Positions 56,417 through 64,000 of a stretch of 64,000 nucleotides of DNA are shown here, piece by piece; the stretch's first letter is position 1; each line of letters opens with the position of its first letter. Location: the NCBI GenBank assembly GCA_019828595.1, contig JAHQRK010000017.1, forward strand, positions 806,001 through 870,000, written 5' to 3'. The DNA comes from Aphanomyces cochlioides (taxonomy: Eukaryota; Oomycota; Saprolegniomycetes; Saprolegniales; Verrucalvaceae). The position numbers and the translations under genes are program-made. Below the pieces are notes generated by a model, which worked only from the letters and a program-made list of their open reading frames with translations, was not told the DNA's origin and searched no databases.

Positions 56417-58119
56417 TTACTTTTCAGTGACGCTCTTCTCTTCGTCACTGCTTGTGTACAAAGTGGGGCCAATGTCCACGACGGGGTCTGAGTCGTCGCA
56501 AATCGAAATTTTGCGCGATGAACTCAAATCACCGCGTTGGGCCAACAGATTGCCATTGTATCGGTCCAAGCATGCCAAGAGCACGCACAAACCCAATAAA
56601 ATCCACGCAAGACCAAAGAGGAAGTACATGACGGCCGTGTAACTTCCAGTGGCGTCGCGCAAATAGCCCACAAATAAATTGCCTGTGAATGAGCCCGTGG
56701 CATCCACCACTTCAGCAATGCCAAACGCGAGACCATATCGAGATTTCGGGATGGTCAATGGCACACACGCCATGAGCACAGTTGGCGTCGCACACAAGCA
56801 GACAGAAATAAGCAACAGCGCAATAACAGGCGACGTCTTCGTGAAAAGCAGCAAGCCATATGTGAGAACCCCAAGAGCAGACGACGCCACAATCACTGGT
56901 ACACGACCTCCCACTCGATCAATGACCAAACCAGCAAGTGGTGCGAAAAGCACGAGCACATGGGATAAACTGGCTACAAGACCAGACTTGACGACGGAAT
57001 AGCCATGGACTTGGTAGAGATAACTTGAGGAAATGTTGAGGAAGAGGTGGAACACATTGACATAGACGACGTGCAGCACAACGAGGATCCAAAACTACAC
57101 CGACATCATCAGGGATAATCTAGAAAGTCTCTACTTACCATGGCAGAAAAGTCTTTCAAGGAAGAGAGCGTAGGCACACTGTGTGCAGCGGATGTGCGAA
57201 GTCGTTTTCCTTGGGTCGAGATGAACTTGTTGAGCCAAGGAAGTTGTGGGTCAAGAGGACCACGTTGGTCTTGGTAGGACGTCTTGAGTTGGTTGAGGTG
57301 GGCAATATATTGGACTGCAATCAACGCCACTATACACGAGAAAAGGCAAATGACCAGACCATAGAGAAGGCCGTATGTGTAGCTTCCAAAGTAGAGGGCG
57401 ACGGGGGCAACGGTTGCCTTGGCCATCATTTTGGACATACTGGTGAATGCGACCATAACGCCAACTGCAAAGGTAATTTCGGAAGTGTCGAACCAGTACG
57501 ATACAATGGCTCGACCACCGACAATGACACTACCACCTCCAAGACCATAGAGAATACGACCGGCGAACGCCAACCAGAACATTTCTTGGCTCATTGCAAA
57601 GGTCACAAGGGCATGGCCCAAGCACATGAGAAGTAGAAACCAGAGAATTGTCGAATGACCACGGGAATCAATGATGTGGCCACCGAAAAATGGAATGATC
57701 ATGTTGGGAATCGACACAGCCGAGTTGAGGGCGCCGTACATGGTGTTTGTCAGTGGGAACGACTTGTCGTCGAGCATGAACTGCTGCAACGCGCTCATTT
57801 CGTTCTATGGAAACTTCAATCTTACAAAAAGGGAGGACGATCTTACCGTAACAAAGTGGCTCGCGAACGGAATGAGCGAGAGAAGGACAAGGAAGAAGAA
57901 CCGAAAGGTGGGTGACGCGGTGTTCCAGCTCATCCACGACGAGACATGAGGGACAAAGAAGGGAGTTGTCTTAGGAAGAAGCGGCAAACCTTCAGTTTGA
58001 GTCGACATGCTCGACGGAAAGACAGATTCAGAATGGCGTTCAATGCGCATGCCGGTCGGCACCGCTCCACTCATGGGACAAACCGTCAAGGGCCTGCTTG
58101 GTGCTGTTTGAAGGGGCAT
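56417..58119 (-). CDS. MFSD1: MFSD1-like major facilitator (lysosomal transporter)
   Basis: Twelve-span transporter in three exons. Exon 1, from ATG 58119 (or 58008, MSTQTEGLPLLPK), carries a dileucine-type LPLLP signal and the first span FRFFFLVLLSLIPFASHFV. Introns of ~45 bases near 57799-57840 and 57095-57140 restore the frame. Exon 2 starts NEMSALQQFMLDDKSF and has GALNSAVSIPNMIIPFFGG, GRILYGLGGGSVIVGGRAIV and SKMMAKATVAPVALYFG, the signature words of MFSD1. Exon 3 has VKSGLVASLSHVLVLFAPLA, LVIDRVGGRVPV, and a polar tail with an acidic dileucine-poor end (SSDEEKSVTEK). The expected role is lysosome/vacuole amino-acid or dipeptide export. CCAAT words lie just upstream (58121-58240). Confidence 0.88.
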
Positions 58120-58633
58120 AGCCAATCAGATGATGAGAAGGGGCAGACCACACGCAATAAGCCAATCAAAAGTCATTTTAGACTAAATCTGAACCTAATT
58201 GGTTCGTTTGAAGTTGCGAAACTCTCTGATTGGTAGAAACAATTCCAATCATGAGAATCTTCAAGTGTGTTGTTGACATGCAATTACAGTAACGTAGTGT
58301 CCAAATGTCGCTGCATTCCAACTTCTGAGGCAAAGGCACTCAACTACTCACTCATTGTGCTATATTTGGCCAATCGCTGGCAATCAAAACATAACGTTAG
58401 CAGCCTTCGGATAGACTGGCCGGTGGCTCCTCATCTTCCAATTAGGAGAACAGTTGTATAAATACAAAGGATTTTAGAGATTTAAGGATTTTAGAGATTT
58501 AGGTAGATTCATGTAGTAGAACTGGCCTTACACTATTTTGCACTGCCAACTGACAGCGGAGATGCAAGAATTGGGTAGACCTTTGGCTTGTCCTCGGTCT
58601 CAATTAAGTGCGATAACACTTCCAATACCGGTA
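58120..58633. other. spacer with CCAAT words
   Basis: AGCCAATCAGA at about 58120, AGCCAATCAAA at about 58160, ATTGGTT and TGATTGGTAG near 58197-58236: a likely promoter region for the MFSD1-like gene. A short tandem AAGGATTTTAGAGATTT lies at about 58467-58500. Confidence 0.5.
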
Positions 58634-59967
58634 CAGTCAACTCCATCAGTAGGGACCCCCATTAAAATAAATATACCTCTATATTTTATACAATATTTTA
58701 TTATAAAGGTTTACTGCAAATCTATATTACCCAACGTTAAGTTCAGAGAAACGCAAAACGAGCAACTCCTCTGGCTCGTATTGAGCAACATACCGCACAT
58801 GCCTCCAGCAATTGGAAATGGTTTGCGCTGAGACCTCACTCCACGCCTCATACAACCACTGTAGGCTTTCATGAAGAGTGCATTTGTATGGGTTGACGAC
58901 ACCGGCATCAGATCTTTCAACAGCGTTCTGCATCAGCTTCGCTTTGTGACGCTTTTTGGTCGCGGCAATTATGCCGGCGTCTTGGGGCTGAAGCAGTGAC
59001 GTTGTATTAACTGGTAGAAAGTGCAGCTTGACATTACTCATCGGCTTGACTTCTTTATGAGTAGAAACATTGTCAAGAAGAAGCAAGATTTTGCGATTCT
59101 CTCTCGCCATGACTTCGTTCAAGTTTTCAAGCCAATCCTCGAAGATGCTTCGAGTCATCCAGGACTTTTTGTTGCTACAGTAAGTAAAACCATGCTCCCG
59201 TGGAGATTTACCATTGAAACAGCGTGGTCGAGCAGCAGATCCAATGACAAGAGGGGGGAGTTTTTCACTTCCATCGGCATTCGCCGTGAACAAGACGGAC
59301 ACTCGCTTCTTGGACAGCTTCTTCCCTGCTCTAGGTTTTGTTGCAAGGCAACGGTTTGGTTCAGCGTTCCATGGTAAGCCTGACTCGTCACAGTTGAAAA
59401 TGTCTCGCAATTCATAGGATTCAGTAAGCTTCATCAACTCCGGGACGACTTGTTTTGCTGCTTTAAAGTCGGCATTTCCACTCTCACCATGCAAAATAAA
59501 CTCACGAATGTTGTGGCGCTTCTTGAAGCCAGTCAACCAGCCGCTGGACAGCTTCAAATCGAGCTGATTCCCCATGCTTTGTAGAATGCGTTCAGCCTTC
59601 GTAGTAATTATTTGTCCAGATAACGCAATGCCGTCTTTTTCTTTGATTTGAAACCACGACCAAAGTTCTGTTTCCAACTCGAGTGAAGCAAACGGATGAA
59701 CACGGGCCTCTATCGATTGACTCCACCTCAAAACAATGACCATTCATTTAGATTTTTGAATTGCGTGATGTCTTCAATCTCTTATACCTTTCATATATGA
59801 AAGCCTCTTATATGTTTTACCTTCGATGATGTTGCTGAGGTGCTGTCCTCATTGTTCGATGGTGAAATTGCCTCAGTATCGTGAAACCTTATGATATTAT
59901 ACCTTTCTGTTTTGAATTCTCTATAAATTAATATTGGCTGAGGGGTCCTTACTGGTAGAGTTGACTG
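58634..59967 (-). mobile_element. complete pogo/Tigger-like DNA transposon
   Basis: A 1,334-bp element with inverted ends CAGTCAACTCCATCAGTAGG and (reverse complement) CAGTCAACTCTACCAGTAAG, flanked by TA on both sides (58632-58633 and 59968-59969), the expected target duplication for the Tc1/mariner/pogo group. It contains one transposase frame on the minus strand. Confidence 0.9.
58727..59743 (-). CDS. pogo/Tigger transposase (CENP-B HTH plus DDE_1)
   Basis: 338 residues from ATG 59743. N-terminal CENP-B-type HTH region (LELETELWSWFQIKEKDGI, LKLSSGWLTGFKKRHNI) precedes a DDE_1 core: IFNCDESGLPWNAEP (D1), ILLLLDNVSTHKEV (D2), LPVNTTSLLQPQDAGI (third acid). It ends near the inner end of the left TIR. 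The first HTH usually present in Tigger proteins (pipsqueak-type) is not evident between 59743 and the right TIR, so the copy may be N-terminally deleted or spliced. The catalytic frame is uninterrupted. Confidence 0.88.
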   Translation of the reverse strand: MVIVLRWSQSIEARVHPFASLELETELWSWFQIKEKDGIALSGQIITTKAERILQSMGNQLDLKLSSGWLTGFKKRHNIREFILHGESGNADFKAAKQVVPELMKLTESYELRDIFNCDESGLPWNAEPNRCLATKPRAGKKLSKKRVSVLFTANADGSEKLPPLVIGSAARPRCFNGKSPREHGFTYCSNKKSWMTRSIFEDWLENLNEVMARENRKILLLLDNVSTHKEVKPMSNVKLHFLPVNTTSLLQPQDAGIIAATKKRHKAKLMQNAVERSDAGVVNPYKCTLHESLQWLYEAWSEVSAQTISNCWRHVRYVAQYEPEELLVLRFSELNVG

Positions 59968-60124
59968 TACTACTGTAGAATATCGTACTTAAACGCCTGA
60001 AAGTTCAAGAGAAGGTCAAAGAATTGGAATCCCCCTTGCTTTGGACGAATTTCGGGCGCCAAAACGAAGCGGGGAAGGTTTAAAATGTATAGGAATGTGG
60101 ACTGCCCCTGGTTAAGGTGAAATT

Positions 60125-61163
60125 TTGAAGTCAGTTCCTGGCGCAATTTACAATTCCAACTCAACCACGCGCAATGTACGACGTCTTCGACCTTACCAAG
60201 TTCACCTACAAGACGCTACTGCAAGTTACAGCCTGCGAGGAAACTTGCCTGGTATGGTGCCAGGAGGTTGGTCTCATCAGCAAAGTCATGCTAAAGTCAT
60301 GCTGTACCGCGAATGCTCCAAACCCATGGTCCTTTCTGGAGACAGCGCCAAAGGATGGAGATGGCGCAGTTAAATGGCTGGGCACAAACCAGTCGAACGA
60401 GACGCACGGGTAGGATCCTTCATCGCTCAATCTAACCTACCCTTGACCACCCTCGTAGACCTCGTCAACGACTGGTCTGTGCGAAAGCCTGCCAAACGAT
60501 CATGGATCAAGAAGATCTTTGATCGGCATCGGTCGGTCACTGGTCAAGTTGTCTGCAAAAATTTTGTTCGGACGAAATATCAGAACAAGCTATTATGGTG
60601 AGAACTTCTTGTGGTAATGTATTAACTGATGAGATGTTTAGATTGGCGGTGATAGTCATGTCGTCGAGATTGATGAGACTTCGGTGAAAAAGAAGTCAAA
60701 GTATAGTCGTGGTGCTGTCCACTCCGAGTGTTGGCTATTTGGTGGAGTTGACCGAACAACCAAGCAATGGTTTGGTGTTCTCGTTGACGCAGACATAACA
60801 AAGAAGACCTTGCTCAAGTTCATCAAGAAACACGTAAGACCCGGAACTTTGATTATGTCTGACAAGTTCTGGTCTTAGATGTCGCGAAACGGACGACACA
60901 ATCTCTCCAACAACTCGTCATTGAGCACTATGCGCTATAGGCACCAGTGGGTGAACCATTCGAAAAACTTTGTCGATCCTACCACTGGTGCCCACACTCA
61001 ACGAATTGAGGGATTGTGGGAAATCCGTGTGAAGCGCCACGTAAAAACAATGCGTGGCGTTTATTCGGACGTTTTGGAGTCGTTTCTCAATGAATGCTTA
61101 CGGTGTAGCCAGTGTGCAATCAGGAGCAGGTTACTCAAATTTAGCCAGTCATATTCAATCTGA
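60125..61163 (+). pseudogene. Merlin-type (IS1016/ISXO2-related) transposase relic
   Basis: Fragments in several frames assemble in order as a Merlin transposase: YDVFDLTKFTYKTLLQV, SAKGWRWR, FIAQSNLPLTTLVDLVNDW, HVVEIDETSVKKKSKYSRG (D1), ECWLFGGVDRTTKQWFGVL, TLIMSDKFWS (D2, followed by an in-frame TAG at 60876-60878), HQWVNHSKNFVDPTTGAH and TQRIEGLWEIRVK (E). The HSKNFVDP-x-TGAHTQ word is diagnostic. Frameshifts and at least one stop mean it is dead. Confidence 0.8.
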
Positions 61164-61399
61164 ACTCCCGACTGCATCAACCTTACCTGCGATGATCACT
61201 CAAACATAACCTCGTTGGTGGACATGCTTGTGTCACCAATGGCACGAAAGGTTCTTGGATGGCTTCATTTGGTTGCAACTTCTTTTTTATCGTTTTCCTT
61301 TGTGGAAAGTCAAATGACCCAGCGCTATTCTCGCTTGGGTTCAATTTCCATCAACACTTTCATGAAGTACATGAACCTTGTTACTACTCGGGTGGGATA

Positions 61400-62310
61400 A
61401 AACTGGCGAAACTATTGCCACAAAATTTTATATTATTTTTGACGGGTGGACGGTTGGTTCTACTCATTACGTGGCACCTTTTGCGACTTTTCCATCGAAC
61501 GATCTGATAGGCTACAAAAAGGTTTTGTGATCATTTTCACCAACCAACGACGAGACTAGTCTCGATTCAAATACCCTTTCGAATACGCGGGATTTGACTT
61601 GAATTTGTACGGAAAGTCATGGTCAAATGTCGCCGCTCTTGTTGGAGACAACTACACGGTGATTGCTGCATTTGCTCGGAAGGCTGGAGTCTACTTTTGG
61701 GGGTTTATTCATGATGGATTACCTCTCCTAATCCGAAGAAACTATTGGTTGTGTTATTGTCCATGGAGAAACTCCCGGGATCTTGAGCGACTTCTCTTGG
61801 AGCTCCGCGACATGAGCTCTGTCACCTTGGAGCTCCAACGCGACGACTTGACCGCAGCAGACGTCCGACGTCTATTTGACACCGTCATGGAAAAATATCC
61901 TTCGGCATCGGCTTACCTGCCTCCTTAGGCGACAATCATCCAATGTGTGAATTTCGAAATTGCCATTTCCAATATTTTGGACCAATCATCGTCGAGTAGG
62001 AGTGAACGAGAGAGTGTTGATCATTTGACCACCGACGGCGATGTTGCCATGGAATCCACTCCAAGCGGCAGCTGTATCTATAGTCGAGCGGTCCAAGCGC
62101 CGCGTGAAGAAACAAACCTACCTTGACTGCCGATTCATCCTATCTACGTCCAACATGTTCAAGAGCTTCTTCTCGTCGTCTATGTTTGCTTTGTCGGATC
62201 GCGCACCGATCCATTCTTCCGCGCAACTTTGAAGCTCAAATGTTTCTTCACGTCAACAGGGACTTGTCGGACGTCTCAGGAGTTCTCCGTAGGCATGTAG
62301 GGATAGATAA
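61400..62310 (+). pseudogene. hAT-family transposase relic
   Basis: Scattered frames read as pieces of an hAT protein: DGWTVGSTHYVALFAT (about 61442-61490), LYGKSWSNVAALVGDNYTVI, ELRDMSSVTLELQRDDLTAA, RRLFDTVMEKYPSASAYLPP, and near 62100-62290 a dimerisation-type end (YLDCRFILSTSNMFKSFFSS, FEAQMFLHVNRDLSDVSGVL). Stops and frame changes throughout. The family call rests on the order and on words common in oomycete hAT copies. Confidence 0.6.
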
Positions 62311-62959
62311 AGTTATTCAAGTAACTTATCTCATCAATTGTGACTGCTGAGAGAGTTTTGATGTGCACCAAAGAGAGGAAAAGTTACTTATCCTCGTCAT
62401 AGACCAAGCCAAATGAATACTCTACTGTGTCTAGCCGATAAAATAGATTGAGAACACTATTTTCCCAACGTCTGCGCGTCATGGAACGGACCTTGTCGAA
62501 TCATCATGCCCTACTTTGACTGGCTTTTTTATATTGAAGACCTATCTGCTAGAGGAAGTTGAAGCTTTATGCTGCCAAAGATGACCCAGGATACATCAGA
62601 CTAAAGTAGTTCCCCGTTGCAGCGAACCCCTTCGAGACATTTATTATTAGAGGTATTAATCGAGTACTTGAATAAAATTATATGGGTTTTGACATGGGTA
62701 ACACGTGCACGTGATTGGTCTAAAAAGCAATTGTTAAATGTGCTCCAATCCAAAATGATTTCAGGAGCCTGGCAAACTCCAGAGACAGAGCACACACGAC
62801 AGACAACCTCCAGAAGACAAAGCACACACAGCAGACAACTTGCACGCTCAAGAATGATCTATTAAGCTTACTCATATTATATATCTATCAGTTCAAATAT
62901 GTCTGCTTCTACAATTCCTGTATGAAGCCAACAGTTGGCAATAGTGGCTTTGAAAACAC
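62311..62959. other. spacer
   Basis: No gene recognised. Open frames on both strands at 62601-62865 overlap and look accidental. A short CACACACGACAGACAACCTC / CACACACAGCAGACAACTTG duplication occurs near 62792-62841. Confidence 0.4.
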
Positions 62960-63330
62960 TTTGTCAGGCCACCTTGGTCCACTCTAACGCTTGTACCAAG
63001 GTGCAGTTTGTTGACAAGCGAGGCGAAATTCTCTTTTTTGGTCTCGTCGGCCGTAGCGACGCAATCTTCCTTGCAAACGCTTGAATGACACCTGCATCTT
63101 GTGGCTCCAAGTAAGCCGTTATGCTCGGTGGAAGCATCGTCACTACAACATTGGACAAAATTTGCTCATGTTGATGAGACGACGCACTGTCCAACAGTAA
63201 AAGAACTTGTCGTTCCTATTCCTATTCATCCATTCATTGAATTTCTTGATGACAAAAGACGCTGCTTGTCATCCATCCCTTCTTGGTTACTGCGTACTCA
63301 ATGTACAACTCCGATGGTGTTTATGCATTC
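62960..63330 (-). pseudogene. second pogo/Tigger transposase fragment
   Basis: The minus strand reads ELYIEYAVTKKGWMTSSVFV, KKFNEWMNRN, a frameshift, then VLLLLDSASSHQHEQILSN and MLPPSITAYLEPQDAGVIQA, matching the SNKKSWMT / LLLLDNVSTH / LLQPQDAGI order of the intact copy at 58727-59743 but clearly diverged, so it is an older, different element. Confidence 0.75.
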
Positions 63331-63693
63331 AAACAGCGAAGCCGCTTCGAAGTACCAATGAATAGAAGCGGCCATTAACATGACCCTTGTGACCGCCTCA
63401 GCGATTCGCACCTTCACCTTTTTCCTGCCTGGCATGCTGATAGTGCAGATTGTCTTGCTTCGAGCCATGCAGTAAAATTAAGCGATCTCATCGAGGTGTA
63501 ATATATCTCTTTTGTCATTCGCTCGGGCGATTCGGTGCAAACTCTTTTCGCCCTTCATTGACAGCAGTCACGATTACCGACGCTGCTTCACCATTTACCC
63601 TTCTTGCCTTCAAGTTGTTGAGCATTCGAAATCGGTGGAGCCAACGATTTGATAAGTTTTCTTTTCGCAGCTGCATGATAACGTCCTGATTGC

Positions 63694-64000
63694 ATGCATA
63701 TTCATCTCTTCTCGGATGTGCATTGCACGCGAATTGTTGGTGCGCTTACGATCGGTACATTTTCCACTCTCTTCATTTGTCCTTCTTCGAGTTCAAGCGA
63801 TGACAGGCTGGATTGGATCGCGTACCTAAAAGAAGATGCCGATGATAACGCTGGAATGTCACCCACATCCCAAACAAGAGGCGACACTGACTACGGTACT
63901 AGAATGCTGCAACACAACCGTAAACGGCGCCACTCGATCAAATGTTTCTCGTCCGACGAAGATGAACCAATGCAAGACTCCAACGAAAAACATCTAGGAC
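63694..64000 (+). CDS. partial open reading frame at the right edge
   Basis: An uninterrupted frame from ATG 63694 (MHIHLFSDVHCTRIVGAL) continues past the window end. It is polar and acidic: CPSSSSSDDRLDWIAYLKED, HNRKRRHSIKCFSSDEDEP, with an NLS-like NRKRRH. Family unknown. The true start may lie upstream through an intron. Confidence 0.4.
   Translation, partial: MHIHLFSDVHCTRIVGALTIGTFSTLFICPSSSSSDDRLDWIAYLKEDADDNAGMSPTSQTRGDTDYGTRMLQHNRKRRHSIKCFSSDEDEPMQDSNEKHLG

Noticed and set aside
59021..59417. Plus-strand frames opposite the pogo transposase
   Set aside because: Antisense shadows of the DDE frame, no family resemblance.
1..64000. tRNA, rRNA or CRISPR arrays
   Set aside because: I looked for cloverleaf-like and regularly spaced repeats; the only regular repeats are the 20-bp units in the inverted repeat at 51920-52609, which are contiguous and lack spacers.

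Overview
The window looks like a piece of an oomycete (water-mould, Saprolegniales-like) nuclear genome. Coding genes are broken by many very short introns of about 39-60 bases with GT-AG, and at least twice GC-AG, ends. Genes are tightly packed, often tail-to-tail, and separated by AT-rich spacers. I see no bacterial operon structure, tRNA, rRNA or CRISPR. Exon boundaries given here come from reading splice signals and protein-family similarity by eye; no search was run.

Left part (about 1-18.7 kb): a dense housekeeping block. It holds a PAP2 lipid phosphatase, a coiled-coil protein, a three-part PPCS-like / class-3 lipase / zinc-knuckle fusion protein, and a two-Myb (telobox-like) AT-hook nuclear protein that ends one base after the fusion gene. 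An inverted pair of related short coding copies follows. Next come VMA21 (V-ATPase assembly), an AMSH-type JAMM deubiquitinase, a small single-pass membrane protein, the Qb-SNARE VTI1, a VPS9-domain Rab5 activator and a PX-RING E3 ligase candidate. Several of these (VMA21, AMSH, VTI1, VPS9, PX-RING) belong to endosome/vacuole traffic.

Centre (18.7-30.5 kb): one giant minus-strand gene encoding a DNA-PKcs-type PIKK (HEAT solenoid, NUC194-like region, FAT, kinase, FATC).

30.5-42 kb: a glutamine/acid-repeat membrane protein interrupted by one in-frame stop, a Polycomb RING protein (RING plus RAWUL), a 369-bp MITE, a NIPA-type magnesium transporter, a secreted/ER membrane protein with two Cys repeats and a poly-Ser tract, a PDZ protein, and an IQ-repeat / double-WW / double-B-box protein.

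42.5-64 kb: a decaying, transposon-rich region. It starts with a second, inverted copy of the MITE and an ABCB transporter pseudogene carrying a micro-inversion. After that come an intact-looking DDE transposase, a large inverted repeat, a frameshifted Crypton tyrosine recombinase ending in a perfect hairpin, a complete pogo/Tigger element with TIRs and TA target duplication, and relics of Merlin, hAT and a second pogo element. The MFSD1-like transporter is the one clear intact host gene embedded among them. Recurrent non-coding words (ATCCGGAT clusters, AGCCAATCA boxes) sit in many spacers and are likely promoter elements.
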